Under the pieces are notes generated by a model. The model did no database searches and had not been told where the DNA came from. It saw only the letters and a list, made by a program, of their open reading frames with translations. Positions 23,063 through 32,377 of a DNA stretch of 64,000 bases are shown here, piece by piece. The stretch comes from an uncultured Bacteroidales bacterium (GTDB lineage: Bacteria > Bacteroidota > Bacteroidia > Bacteroidales > UBA932). The translations under genes were made by a program, and so were the position numbers. The stretch's first letter is position 1. Every line of letters starts with the position of its first letter. Where the stretch lies: contig UQMB01000011.1 of the NCBI GenBank assembly GCA_900541925.1, positions 30,674 to 94,673 of the forward strand. The letters are read 5' to 3'.

Positions 23063-24109
23063 TCAGCTTCCACGCTTCGCGCGGGCGCGGCGAGTGAGTT
23101 CCGCCTGGAAGGCGCGGGCATTGGAGTTGTGCTCGGAGAGTGTGCGGGCGAAAATATGCCTCCCCGAGAAATCGGGATTGGCGCAGAAATAGAAGTTACC
23201 CTTCCCCCGCTCACCTCCGTAATCAGGATTCAGCACCGCCTCAAGAGCCGCCTTCGACGGCACGCATATCGGTCCCGGCGGGAGCCCCGGATGGCGGTAG
23301 GTGTTGTACGGGGAATCCACCTCAAGATGCTTGTGCAGAATACGCTGCGGCTTATAGTCGAAGCAGAATGCCACGGTGGGGTCAGCCTGCAGAGGCATGC
23401 CGGCGGCGAGACGGTTGAGATACACTCCCGCGATGAGCGGCATCTCCGGTTCATAGTTGGACTCGGCCTTGACGATGGACGCGAGGACCGACACCTGCTC
23501 CCGGGAGAGACCGAGCTGTGCAGCCTTGCCGTCATTGGAGGCCGTCCAGAAAGCGTCCCACGCCTCCTTCATCCTGCGCAGGATGTCCTCCGGGGTCGCC
23601 GTCCACCACATCTCATAAGTGGCAGGCATCAGCAGGGAGAAGGCGTTGCGCGAGCAGAAACCGAACTCGCCGAGCAGCGCGTCATCGCAGAGCGCAGCAT
23701 AGACAGAAGCCGAATCCGCCAGCATCTGGCTGGAAATCTTGGCCGCGATGTTCTGCTTGATGCGGAGATTGCCGGCAAGGGTCAGCTTCACCGGTGTCTG
23801 CCAACCGTTGTTGAGCATGCGCGCCACATAGACGCTCGCGTCAGCGGCACTCACGGTATAATGCCCCGGCTTGAGGTTCTCGGCGACTTTCTTGTCCCGG
23901 AAACTGCGCTCAAGGCTCTTGCGGTCCTTGACCTGGGCGGACGAGCACACAGCCTCCAGCACATCAGAGGCCGAATCCTCCGGACGGACATATATCTCGG
24001 CGGTCCGCCCGAAATTGGAAGCCCTGTTGTCCCTATACCAGGTCCAGCCGAAACAGCCCCCCAGGAACAGCACGATGAGAAAAAGAATCAGCAGGAGAAG
24101 CTTTTTCAT
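23063..24109 (-). CDS. mltG: Endolytic murein transglycosylase MltG
   Basis: This 348-residue protein has one N-terminal membrane anchor (LLLLILFLIVLFLGGCFGWTW) and a periplasmic YceG-like domain. Conserved features are ASIVKAESNYEPEMPLIAGV (with the catalytic Glu region), YLNRLAAGMPLQADPTV, the segment SPYNTYRHPGLPPGPICVPS, and FSGRHIFARTLSEHN. MltG cuts nascent glycan strands and thereby helps set their length. Its ATG overlaps the stop of the LysM glucosaminidase gene by one base, so two peptidoglycan enzymes are coupled. Confidence 0.95.
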   Translation of the reverse strand: MKKLLLLILFLIVLFLGGCFGWTWYRDNRASNFGRTAEIYVRPEDSASDVLEAVCSSAQVKDRKSLERSFRDKKVAENLKPGHYTVSAADASVYVARMLNNGWQTPVKLTLAGNLRIKQNIAAKISSQMLADSASVYAALCDDALLGEFGFCSRNAFSLLMPATYEMWWTATPEDILRRMKEAWDAFWTASNDGKAAQLGLSREQVSVLASIVKAESNYEPEMPLIAGVYLNRLAAGMPLQADPTVAFCFDYKPQRILHKHLEVDSPYNTYRHPGLPPGPICVPSKAALEAVLNPDYGGERGKGNFYFCANPDFSGRHIFARTLSEHNSNARAFQAELTRRARAKRGS

Positions 24110-25053
24110 CAGCGCTTCCTCAAGATTATCGTGTCGCCCTCCTCAAGGGACTTGCCGATCAGAGCAGGATTCATCTTCTGAAGAGAAGCCAGCCGCACAC
24201 CGAAACGCTGGGAAATCTCCCAAAGAGTCTCCCCGTCCGAACCGACCACATACCTGCCCACACCCGGCCGGGCCTGAGTCTTCTTGCGTGCGAGATACAC
24301 CATCGTCCCCGGAGCGAGGGCACTGTCCGAGCCAAGGTCGTTGAACCTCAGGATTTCCTTGAGGAACAAGCCGTTGGACGCGGCTATCGACTGCCAGCTC
24401 TCCCCTTCTATCGCATAGACGAACGGCACGCCGTTCTGCTCATAGACCTTCCTGCCCAAAGAGAAACGCACAGACTCCTTGTATTGGCGCTCGATGGTCG
24501 CGGATGTGACCTGGACCGGAGCCTCGACCTCCAGAGGCGGAGTCACCTCCACCTTTATGCCCTTGTCGTATTCATAAAGCTTGTAGTCCTCGATGATGGT
24601 GATGAGTTTCTGGGCATACGCCGGATCTGTGGCGTAGCCGGCCTTCTTCAGCCCGCGGGCCCAGCCCTTGTAGTCCGTGCTCTTGAGCTCGAACAGCTCC
24701 TTGTAGCGGTCCTTGCCGCGCAGGAAATCCGAGTGGTCACGGAACGAGGCCTCCGCGTTCGGATAGACACGGAAACACTCGCGCGGCGCGTTGTCGTCCG
24801 CCTTCATGCGCTTGCCGGTCCAGTCATTGTGACACTTGATGCCGAAATGATTGTTGCCTTTGACGGCAAGTGCGGAGAGACCCGCGTTGGACTCCAGCAT
24901 GCCCTGGGCGAGGGTTATGCTGGCCGGCACTCCGGTACGTTCCATCTCGCTCACGGCAAGCGGAGCGTATTTTTCGATATAGGCAAGGCGGGGGTTCTTC
25001 TCGGCTCCGAGAGCGAGAAAGGCCGCCAGGACAATGAGGGCGAATCGTTTCAT
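24109..25053 (-). CDS. Secreted glucosaminidase with two LysM domains
   Basis: This 314-residue protein has a signal peptide (ALIVLAAFLALGA). The glucosaminidase-type domain holds ITLAQGMLESNAGLSALAV with the catalytic Glu, then NNHFGIKCH and AYPNAEASF-like sequence (here VYPNAEASFRDHSDFL). Two C-terminal LysM modules follow (about residues 210-260, and 266-314 starting GRYVVGSDGETLWEISQRFG). It should bind and cleave peptidoglycan. It is coupled to mltG, which follows it in the same direction. Confidence 0.93.
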   Translation of the reverse strand: MKRFALIVLAAFLALGAEKNPRLAYIEKYAPLAVSEMERTGVPASITLAQGMLESNAGLSALAVKGNNHFGIKCHNDWTGKRMKADDNAPRECFRVYPNAEASFRDHSDFLRGKDRYKELFELKSTDYKGWARGLKKAGYATDPAYAQKLITIIEDYKLYEYDKGIKVEVTPPLEVEAPVQVTSATIERQYKESVRFSLGRKVYEQNGVPFVYAIEGESWQSIAASNGLFLKEILRFNDLGSDSALAPGTMVYLARKKTQARPGVGRYVVGSDGETLWEISQRFGVRLASLQKMNPALIGKSLEEGDTIILRKR

Positions 25054-25068
25054 AATGCCACGAAGGTA

Positions 25069-25881
25069 CTAAATTTCAATTTCATCTCCATCCCCGGCGA
25101 CGACAGTATGAGGGAAGATGGAAGTACATTCAGCCTTGAAGGCATCAAAATCCGTAATCCGTGAAGAGAAGTGCCCCACGACGAGCTTCCCCACACCGGC
25201 CTTGAGGGCGCATTCCGCAGCCTGGCAGGTCGTGGAATGATAGTACTTCCCGGCCTTGTCGGACATCGCTTCCATATAAGTGGCCTCGTGATAGAGGCAG
25301 TCCACTCCCTTCACCCACTCCGGGAGCCGCTCGAAGGGCGCAGTGTCGGAGCAGTAGGCGTATGATTTCGGAGAGACCGGGGAGCCTTCCGCCATGGCGG
25401 CGAGAGCCTTGGGGCTTAAGATCTCATCGAAGCGGTAACCATAGCACTCAATCTTGTGATTGAGCGGGAACGCGCTGACTCTCACCGCCTTGGACTCATG
25501 TATAAGCTGCGGCTCGCGGCACTTCACCGCCGTGAACACAATCTTGAAAGCGCCCTCCGAGCCGAAAAACGACTCGTAGAACTTGACAATCGAGCCAAGA
25601 GCCTGCGGTCCATAAATATAAAGGTCCGCCGTCCGCCCGTACATGGCCATGGAGTTCAGCAGCCCGAAAAGTCCGAAGACATGGTCGCCATGGATGTGCG
25701 AGATGAATATGGCCTCGATCTTGGTGAACGATATGTGCATGCGCCTCATCTGGCGCTGCGTACCCTCACCGCAGTCAATGAGAAACAAGCGCCCGTGCAC
25801 AGAAAGTGCCTGAGCGCTTGGATTTCTATCAGAAATGGGCATGGCCGAAGCCGTGCCCATTATCTTCAGTGTAAAGTTCAT
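25069..25881 (-). CDS. rnz: Ribonuclease Z
   Basis: This 270-residue protein is somewhat shorter than many RNase Z proteins. It starts MNFTLKIMGTASAMPISDRN and has the metallo-beta-lactamase motif SHIHGDHVFGLFG (about residues 60-72), Asp in CSDTAPF, His in YHEATYME, and the C-terminal GHFSSR. The enzyme removes 3' trailers from tRNA precursors. It is nine bases downstream of rpsA and in the same direction, so probably cotranscribed. Confidence 0.94.
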   Translation of the reverse strand: MNFTLKIMGTASAMPISDRNPSAQALSVHGRLFLIDCGEGTQRQMRRMHISFTKIEAIFISHIHGDHVFGLFGLLNSMAMYGRTADLYIYGPQALGSIVKFYESFFGSEGAFKIVFTAVKCREPQLIHESKAVRVSAFPLNHKIECYGYRFDEILSPKALAAMAEGSPVSPKSYAYCSDTAPFERLPEWVKGVDCLYHEATYMEAMSDKAGKYYHSTTCQAAECALKAGVGKLVVGHFSSRITDFDAFKAECTSIFPHTVVAGDGDEIEI

Positions 25882-25890
25882 ATCAGGGGA

Positions 25891-27750
25891 TTACTCGCCC
25901 TTCTCGAGCTTCTCCTTGAGAGCGGCCAGAGCGTCGATGTCTCCAAGGGTAGCCTTCTCGACATTGGCGTTGACTCTCTTGACAGCCTTCTTGGTGCTCT
26001 CAGCCTCTGCTGCAGCTGCTCTCTCCTTGACCTCGGCGTAGGTGCGGAGGTGAGAGAGAAGAATGCGGCGGGTTGAACGGCGAAGCTCAACGACCTTGAA
26101 CGGAAGAGTCTCGCCCACTGCGGCCTGCTTGCCGTCCTCCTTGACGAGTTCACGGCTGAAAGCGAAGCCTTCGGCGTTGCCGTCAAGAGTGATGTTGGCG
26201 CCCTTGTCGGTCAGGGAAGCCACGGTGCCCTCAACGGTTGAACCTACAGGGTACTTGGCCTCGATCTCGTCCCAAGGGTTAGGGGTGAGCTGCTTCATGC
26301 CCAGAGAGAGCTTGTGGTTGGCCTCGTCGAAGTCAAGGATCTGAACCTCGATGGTGTCACCAGGGGCGACAACCTCTGAAGGATGCTTGATCTTGTTCCA
26401 GCTGAGGTCGCTGATGTGCACGAGACCCTCAACGCCATCCTCAAGCTCGGCAAATACGCCGAAGTTGGTGATGTTGCGGACAACAGCCTTGTGCTTGCTG
26501 CCTACTGGATACTTCTCGCGGATGTTCTCCCAAGGGTTAGGGGTGAGCTGCTTGAGTCCGAGGGAAATCTTGCGGGCCTCACGGTCGATGGAGAGGATCT
26601 GGGCCTCAACCTCGTCGCCTGCCTTGAGGAACTCCTGTGCGGAGTGGAGACGTGGAGACCATGACATCTCGGAAACGTGTACGAGACCCTCTACGCCCGG
26701 CTCGATCTCAACGAATGCGCCGTAGTCAGCGATGAGAATCACCTTGCCCTTGACCTTGTCGCCGACCTTGAGGTCAGGATTGAGGTTGTCCCAAGGATGT
26801 GGAGTAAGCTGCTTGAGTCCGAGGGCGATGCGCTTCTGCTGCTCGTTGAAGTCAAGGACAACGACCTTGATCTTCTCATCGAGGGAAACGACCTCCTCAG
26901 GATGGTTGACGCGGCCCCATGAGAGGTCGGTGATATGGATGAGACCGTCAACACCGCCGAGATCCACGAATACGCCGTAGTTGGTGATGTTCTTGACAAC
27001 GCCCTCGAGGATCTGGCCCTTCTCGAGCTTGCCGATGAGCTCAGCCCTCTTCTGCTCCTGCTCCGCCTCAAGAAGCGCCTTGTGTGACACTACCACGTTG
27101 CGGAACTCCTGGTTGATCTTGACGATCTTGCAGTCGATGTTCTGGTTGACGAACTGGTCATAGTCGCGGATAGGCTTGATGTCGATCTGTGAGCCCGGGA
27201 GGAAAGCCTCGATACCGAACACGTCCACGATCATGCCGCCCTTGGTGCGGGTCTTCACGAAGCCCTTGACGATCTCGTCGTTCTCGAACGCCTCGTTGAC
27301 TCTGTCCCAAGACTTGAGGGTGCGGGCCTTGCGGTGAGAGAGCACGAGCTGGCCCTTCTTGTCCTCTGCGGACTCCACATAAACCTCAACCTTGTCGCCT
27401 ACTTTGAGATCCGGATCATAACGGAACTCTGATACAGGGATGACGCCCTCGCTCTTGCCGCCGATCGTCACGACGACCTCGCGCTTGTTGAGTCCGGTGA
27501 TCTCTCCCTCGACAACCTCGTTCTCCACTACCTTGGAGAGAGTCTTGTCGTATGCTTCTTCGATGGCCTTGCGGTCGGTGTCGCCATAGACGTCACCACC
27601 CTCAAATGCATCCCAGTCGAAGTCTTCAGGCTTCACGGAAGCGTTGAGCACGCTGCTCTTCTTCTCAGCCTTAGGAGCTTCTTCCTTTACGGTTTCTACC
27701 GCTGCCTCAACTGGAGCCGTAGCCACCTCTTTGTTTTCAATTTCACTCAT
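25891..27750 (-). CDS. rpsA: 30S ribosomal protein S1
   Basis: This 619-residue protein consists of successive S1 RNA-binding repeats (for example VDGLIHITDLSWGRVNHPEE, VEGLVHVSEMSW, VEGLVHISDLSW), with linkers of the form LGLKQLTPHPW and LTPNPW repeated. The N-terminus is acidic and Ala-rich (VATAPVEAAVETVKEEAPKA), as in other Bacteroidetes S1. The C-terminus is a Lys/Glu-rich helix. It is essential for translation initiation on structured mRNA. A promoter and short leader with a GC hairpin precede it. Confidence 0.97.
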   Translation of the reverse strand: MSEIENKEVATAPVEAAVETVKEEAPKAEKKSSVLNASVKPEDFDWDAFEGGDVYGDTDRKAIEEAYDKTLSKVVENEVVEGEITGLNKREVVVTIGGKSEGVIPVSEFRYDPDLKVGDKVEVYVESAEDKKGQLVLSHRKARTLKSWDRVNEAFENDEIVKGFVKTRTKGGMIVDVFGIEAFLPGSQIDIKPIRDYDQFVNQNIDCKIVKINQEFRNVVVSHKALLEAEQEQKRAELIGKLEKGQILEGVVKNITNYGVFVDLGGVDGLIHITDLSWGRVNHPEEVVSLDEKIKVVVLDFNEQQKRIALGLKQLTPHPWDNLNPDLKVGDKVKGKVILIADYGAFVEIEPGVEGLVHVSEMSWSPRLHSAQEFLKAGDEVEAQILSIDREARKISLGLKQLTPNPWENIREKYPVGSKHKAVVRNITNFGVFAELEDGVEGLVHISDLSWNKIKHPSEVVAPGDTIEVQILDFDEANHKLSLGMKQLTPNPWDEIEAKYPVGSTVEGTVASLTDKGANITLDGNAEGFAFSRELVKEDGKQAAVGETLPFKVVELRRSTRRILLSHLRTYAEVKERAAAAEAESTKKAVKRVNANVEKATLGDIDALAALKEKLEKGE

Positions 27751-27797
27751 TTGTAAGAAAAAACAAACTATTAGTTAAACATTATGTAACATGCCGC

Positions 27798-27853
27798 CCG
27801 GGCACGCCCGGTAACAAAGCGCGCAAAGATAACAAAAAAAACTGATAATCAAA
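27798..27853 (-). promoter_or_regulatory. rpsA promoter and leader hairpin
   Basis: On the minus strand TTTG (27850-27853), 18 bases, TATCTTTG (27824-27831). Transcription would begin near 27817 and give a leader of about 65 bases. The leader starts with a GC-rich hairpin, CCGGG-CACG-CCCGG (27798-27811). S1 is autoregulated in other bacteria; a link to this hairpin is only suggestive. Confidence 0.65.
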
Positions 27854-28802
27854 GCATTTTCCTGCGTTTGAAGAAATACCACACCGCAACGGCGAGCAAG
27901 ACCATCAGCAGGACGGTGAATACCCACGCGAAAGGGTTGTCGGCCAGCGGCAGTTTCACGTTCATGCCGTAGAAGCTGGCCACGAGGGTGGCAGGCATCA
28001 GAAGCAGGGACACGAAGGTGAAAATCTTCATTATGCGGTTCTGGTCGAGGTTGATGATACCGACCACGGTGTCCTGCATGTATTCGAGACGCTCGAACGT
28101 GAATGTGATGTGGTTGATCAGGGACGCGATATCCTGAAGGATGATCCCGAGATCCTGACGGAAGTCAGGGTCCTTGGGGCAGAGGCGGCTCTTGAGGACA
28201 TTGGATATCAGGCGCTGCTTGTCCACTATGTTCTCCCGGACATACATCGCATTTTGCTGCAACTGGTTGATGTCCAGAAGGAACTTCTCGTTTATATCCT
28301 CCATCTGGTTGATCCTGCGGCTGAAGCGGGACACGTCCTTGGAGATAAGCTCCACGATGTCGGCATCAAGGTCGACACGCCTGTCCATGATGGAGAGGAA
28401 TACCGTGAATCCGTCAGGAAACTGCTCCGGGAGAGCCTGGACCTTCAGCTGGAGGGTGTCGATGGAGCGGAGAGGGATCTCCCTGACAGTGGTCAGGATG
28501 CCGCCGGCCACGATGAATGACACCGGGTCCATCAACATCTGGTCGTCCGCAGGTGAAAGGAAGTTCGTGTTGGCGAAGATGACCCCGTCCTCTTCGGAGA
28601 AGCGTGACGAGCTCTCGATCTCCTCGGCTTCCGCCCGGCTCTGGATCTCTGTACCCAGATATGCCTCGACAGCCCTCTTCTGATCTCCTGACGGCTGCAG
28701 AAGGTCTATCCAGAGGACAGCATCCTTGCTGATTACAGCAAGCTCCGTTTCAGACTGGCAGGACTCGATCTTGCCGTCCTTTCTGTAGAAAATCTTGATC
28801 AT
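27849..28802 (-). CDS. corA: CorA-family magnesium/cobalt channel
   Basis: This 317-residue protein has a long cytoplasmic N-terminal domain and two C-terminal membrane helices. Between them is the selectivity signature YGMNVKLP (about residues 278-285), so it is a true CorA-type channel. The basic tail FFKRRKML follows the last helix. A TATATTTG -7 element is on the minus strand at 28855-28862. The gene is separate from rpsA, whose -33 box overlaps its last codons. Confidence 0.95.
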   Translation of the reverse strand: MIKIFYRKDGKIESCQSETELAVISKDAVLWIDLLQPSGDQKRAVEAYLGTEIQSRAEAEEIESSSRFSEEDGVIFANTNFLSPADDQMLMDPVSFIVAGGILTTVREIPLRSIDTLQLKVQALPEQFPDGFTVFLSIMDRRVDLDADIVELISKDVSRFSRRINQMEDINEKFLLDINQLQQNAMYVRENIVDKQRLISNVLKSRLCPKDPDFRQDLGIILQDIASLINHITFTFERLEYMQDTVVGIINLDQNRIMKIFTFVSLLLMPATLVASFYGMNVKLPLADNPFAWVFTVLLMVLLAVAVWYFFKRRKML

Positions 28803-28925
28803 AAGCCTTCCGGTTTTGGGGTTACGGCGTCCACGTCACGGAGAAGCGGGCGCGCAAATATAGGAATATTTTGATAAAATTGTCTATCTTCGCGCCCGCA
28901 AAACGCTTTTATTACTTTCCATCGT

Positions 28926-29468
28926 ATGGGAATGCCCGAATCACTGCTCACAGCCGTCTCATTGTGCGCCGACTGTTTCGCCGTATCTCTATGCTCCAGC
29001 GTCACCCTCAAGAAGATAGACTGGAAGGACGCGCTCAAGGTAGCGGCGGTGTTCGCCCTGATCCAGACCGGGCTCCTGCTTCTCGGACATCTGGCCGGCA
29101 GTCTCCTGGCCGGAGCCGTGCACACGGTTTCCGACATCATAGGATGCGTGCTCCTGCTCTATGTGGGGGGTTCCATGATTCTGGAAGGCGTCAAAGGCAA
29201 GGGGGAAGAGCATAATCTCAACGGATTCAAGAACATAATCATAGGGGGAATCGCCACCAGCATCGACGCGCTGGCAGTAGGCGCGGCTCAGTCAATGGGC
29301 AAGGATCCGGCCATAGTCCCCCTGGCGATTGCAGTAGCCGCCGTCACCCTCATCTCAGTGCTCGCAGGCATCCTCGGCGGCAAGACGATAGGGCACAAAT
29401 CCGGCCGCATCGCCGAAGTGGCCGGCGGCGCGGTCCTGTCCGCAATAGGGATAAGTTTTCTGTTCTAA
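28926..29468 (+). CDS. mntP: Manganese efflux pump MntP
   Basis: This 180-residue protein has six predicted membrane helices arranged as two repeats. Each carries an acidic residue in a conserved helix (SLCADCFAVSLCSS and TSIDALAVGAAQSM), as in the MntP family, which exports Mn2+. The start is ATG 28926, with an alternative two codons later. It is divergent from corA. I looked for a yybP-ykoY manganese riboswitch, but the leader is too short and has no such structure. Its end overlaps the recR stop by 4 bases. Confidence 0.93.
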   Translation: MGMPESLLTAVSLCADCFAVSLCSSVTLKKIDWKDALKVAAVFALIQTGLLLLGHLAGSLLAGAVHTVSDIIGCVLLLYVGGSMILEGVKGKGEEHNLNGFKNIIIGGIATSIDALAVGAAQSMGKDPAIVPLAIAVAAVTLISVLAGILGGKTIGHKSGRIAEVAGGAVLSAIGISFLF

Positions 29469-30079
29469 GGCTTGAAAATCTGCCGGTTGAGAATCGACCG
29501 GCCAAGTGTCAGGGAATCGGCATACTCCAGATCGTCGCCGAAACCGAGGCCGCGGGCGAGAGTGGAGACCTTGACCCCGAGCCCCTCAATCTGACGGTAT
29601 ATATAAAACGAAGTCGTCTCCCCCTCCACATCTCCGCTAAGCGCCAGGATGACCTCCACAGGCCCCTCCGCGGCCTTGAGCCGCTCCACAAGCTGGCGGA
29701 TATTGAGGTCGGAAGGCCCCACTCCGTTGATCGGGGAGATTATCCCTCCCAGGACATGGTACACTCCCCTGTACTGCCCGGTGTCCTCTATGCTCATCAC
29801 GTCCCGGACGCTCTCTACCACGCAGATGGTGCTGTGGTCCCGGGTCTTGTCCGCGCAGATGGCGCAGCTGTCCCCGTCAGAAATCATCATGCAGGTCTTG
29901 CAATAGCGCACATCATCAGCCAGGCGGTCTATGGCCGAGGCGAAGTGATGTATGTTGTCCGACGGCTGGCGCAGAAGGTGCAGAGCCAAGCGCAAAGCGC
30001 TGCGGGAGCCCACTCCCGGGAGGGAGCTGATGGCTTCCACAGCGTCTTTCAGCAACTTGGATGGATAACGGTCAGTCAA
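29465..30079 (-). CDS. recR: Recombination protein RecR (TTG start)
   Basis: This 204-residue protein has the family order: helix-hairpin-helix (LPGVGSRSALRLALHLL), four-Cys zinc finger (CKTCMMISDGDSCAIC), and Toprim domain (ICVVESVRDVMSIEDTGQY). RecR with RecO loads RecA during gap repair. The initiation codon must be TTG (30079-30077), because the fba stop TAA is directly in frame before it and no ATG occurs near the N-terminus. It follows fba with no gap, so expression probably depends on fba translation. Confidence 0.95.
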   Translation of the reverse strand: MTDRYPSKLLKDAVEAISSLPGVGSRSALRLALHLLRQPSDNIHHFASAIDRLADDVRYCKTCMMISDGDSCAICADKTRDHSTICVVESVRDVMSIEDTGQYRGVYHVLGGIISPINGVGPSDLNIRQLVERLKAAEGPVEVILALSGDVEGETTSFYIYRQIEGLGVKVSTLARGLGFGDDLEYADSLTLGRSILNRQIFKP

Positions 30080-31084
30080 TTACCTGGCCTTTCCGTTAGA
30101 ACCGAGCACGTCCACGATCTTGTGGATGTACATCTTCTTCATCTCCTCGCGGGCCGGCTTGAGATACTGGCGCGGATCGAAGTGCTCCGGATGCTCGACG
30201 AAATGCTCGCGGATGGCGGCAGTCATGGCGAGGCGTGAGTCTGAGTCGATGTTGATCTTGCAGACAGCGCTCTTGGCGGCCTTGCGGAGCTGCTCCTCAG
30301 GGATACCTACGGCATCAGGAAGCTTGCCGCCGAACTTGTTGATGGTGTCCACATACTCCTGAGGCACTGATGATGATCCGTGGAGGACGATAGGGAAACC
30401 AGGGAGCTTCTTCTCGATGGCCTTCAGCACGTCGAATGCGAGCGGCGGAGGTACGAGGCGGCCGGTCTGAGGGTCACGGGTGCACTGCTCAGGCTTGAAC
30501 TTGTATGCGCCGTGTGAAGTGCCGATGGAGATGGCGAGGGAGTCGCAGCCGGTCTTCTTCACGAAGTCGATGACCTCCTCAGGCCTTGTGTAGTGAGACT
30601 CCTCGGAAGCGACCTCCTCCTCTACGCCGGCGAGAACGCCGAGCTCGGCCTCAACGGTCACGTCATATTTGTGGGCGTACTTCACGACCTTCTTGGTGAG
30701 GGCCACATTCTCGTCGTAAGGGAGAGAAGAGCCGTCGATCATCACTGAAGAGAAGCCGAAGTCAACGCAGCTCTTGCAGAGCTCGTAGCTGTCGCCGTGG
30801 TCGAGATGGAGCACGATCTGAGGCTTTTTCCAGCCGAGTTCCTTGGCATACTCCACAGCACCCTGCGCCATATAGCGGAGAAGGGTCTGGTTGGCATAGT
30901 TGCGAGCGCCCTTGGACACCTGGAGAATCACCGGAGACTTGGTCTCGGCGGCAGCCTGGATGATGGCCTGGAGCTGCTCCATATTGTTGAAGTTGAATGC
31001 AGGAACGGCGTATCCGCCCTTTACGGCCTTGGCAAACATCGCACGGGTGTTGACCAGCCCTAGATCCTTATAAGAAACCTTCAT
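30080..31084 (-). CDS. fba: Class II fructose-bisphosphate aldolase
   Basis: This 334-residue protein cleaves fructose 1,6-bisphosphate in glycolysis and runs the reverse step in gluconeogenesis. Zinc ligands and active-site segments are visible: VLHLDHGDSYELCK, VEAELGVLAGVEEE, AISIGTSHGAYKF and VLHGSSSVPQEY. The start MKVSYKDLGLVNTRAMFAKA is typical of the Bacteroidales enzyme. recR follows directly. Confidence 0.96.
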   Translation of the reverse strand: MKVSYKDLGLVNTRAMFAKAVKGGYAVPAFNFNNMEQLQAIIQAAAETKSPVILQVSKGARNYANQTLLRYMAQGAVEYAKELGWKKPQIVLHLDHGDSYELCKSCVDFGFSSVMIDGSSLPYDENVALTKKVVKYAHKYDVTVEAELGVLAGVEEEVASEESHYTRPEEVIDFVKKTGCDSLAISIGTSHGAYKFKPEQCTRDPQTGRLVPPPLAFDVLKAIEKKLPGFPIVLHGSSSVPQEYVDTINKFGGKLPDAVGIPEEQLRKAAKSAVCKINIDSDSRLAMTAAIREHFVEHPEHFDPRQYLKPAREEMKKMYIHKIVDVLGSNGKAR

Positions 31085-31168
31085 AAGACAATAAAATTAT
31101 TATAACAAATATCTTGTTTCCAAAAAATCGCGTAAAATTAACTATTTTTGTGCAAATTCCACATATAA

Positions 31169-31738
31169 ATGTCTGGTAAAGTACTTATATTCTCAGCTCC
31201 TTCCGGGGCAGGCAAGAGCACGGTGGTCGGTCACCTGCTCAAATCCCATCCGGAGTTCGAGTTCTCAGTCTCAGCCACTTCAAGGGCTCCGCGCGGCAGT
31301 GAGCGCGACGGAGTGGAGTATTATTTCATCTCCGCCGACCGTTTCAGGGAACTGATCGCCCAGGACGCGTTCGTGGAGCACGAGGAGGTCTACCATGACC
31401 GCTTCTACGGCACTCTCAAGAGCGAAGTCGAGCGCATCTGGTCCAAGGGGCATGTGATACTGTTCGACGTGGACGTCAAGGGCGGGGCCAATCTCAAGAA
31501 ATACTTCGGAGACAAAGCCCTCTCCATCCTCATCCTCCCCCCGAGCCTGCAGGTGCTCGAGAGCAGGCTGCGCGGACGCGGCACGGACAGCGAGGCCGAC
31601 ATACGGGAGCGGCTCGCCAAGGCTGAATCCGAAATCGAATTCGCCAGAGGCAAGTTCGACTGCGAGATAGTCAACGACAAGCTTGAGGACACATTCTCCC
31701 AGGCAGACCGGACAGTGGACGCCTTCTTATGCGGATAG
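31169..31738 (+). CDS. gmk: Guanylate kinase
   Basis: This 189-residue protein has P-loop SAPSGAGKSTVV (residues 8-19), the GMP-binding region SATSRAPRGSERDGVEYYF, and FYGTLKSEVERI. It converts GMP to GDP. A TATTTTTG -7 element lies about 25 bases before the ATG. The last ten bases overlap nadD, which is translated in another frame. Confidence 0.97.
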   Translation: MSGKVLIFSAPSGAGKSTVVGHLLKSHPEFEFSVSATSRAPRGSERDGVEYYFISADRFRELIAQDAFVEHEEVYHDRFYGTLKSEVERIWSKGHVILFDVDVKGGANLKKYFGDKALSILILPPSLQVLESRLRGRGTDSEADIRERLAKAESEIEFARGKFDCEIVNDKLEDTFSQADRTVDAFLCG

Positions 31739-32358
31739 CCGTCTATTCAGGGTCTTTCGACCCCCTGCACATCGGACACCAGACCATAATGGAGTATCTC
31801 ACCAATGTCCGGGAGTTCGACTGGGTCTACCTTGTCATCTCCCCGCAGAACCCGCTCAAGAGCCCTGACAATGTCCTCAGCGCGGAGCAGAGATACCGCG
31901 CCGCCATCGACGCCGTGCTGCGTCACCCGGAACTCCATGTCTGGGTGGACAACATCGAACTCCAGATGCCCGCCCCGCACTATACGATACGCACGCTGGA
32001 CGCGCTCAAGAAGCGCGAGCCGCATAACGAATTCTCGCTGGTCATAGGGGCCGACAACCTCCAGAACATACACAAGTGGAGAGACGCCCCGCGCCTGCTG
32101 AGCGAATACGGGGTGGTGGTGTACCCGCGCACCGGCTATGACATGCACCGCACCAGGCAGCTGCTGCTCGAAGAATGCAGGCAGTTCCCGGCACCGTATG
32201 TGCTCGATTCATGGACCTGCCACGACACCGCGAGCCTTGAAGAACTCGACCAGCTGTACCATATCAAGCTGATTGACGCCCCCATAGTCGACATCTCCTC
32301 CACGGAGATCCGGAAGCGCGAAGCCCTGGGCGAAGACATGTCCGGATTCCTGATGTAA
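31729..32358 (+). CDS. nadD: Nicotinate-nucleotide adenylyltransferase
   Basis: This 209-residue protein has the nucleotidyltransferase signature GSFDPLHIGH (residues 7-16), VIGADNLQNIHKW, and the C-terminal ISSTEIRKR. It makes deamido-NAD in NAD biosynthesis. The start is the ATG inside the gmk end, so gmk and nadD are coupled. The pectinesterase gene begins 19 bases after its stop and may be reached by read-through. Confidence 0.97.
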   Translation: MRIAVYSGSFDPLHIGHQTIMEYLTNVREFDWVYLVISPQNPLKSPDNVLSAEQRYRAAIDAVLRHPELHVWVDNIELQMPAPHYTIRTLDALKKREPHNEFSLVIGADNLQNIHKWRDAPRLLSEYGVVVYPRTGYDMHRTRQLLLEECRQFPAPYVLDSWTCHDTASLEELDQLYHIKLIDAPIVDISSTEIRKREALGEDMSGFLM

Positions 32359-32377
32359 CACCAAAACACACAAGATA

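Noticed and set aside
28863..28925. Possible manganese (yybP-ykoY) riboswitch before mntP
   Set aside because: The leader is too short and has no matching stems or conserved loops.
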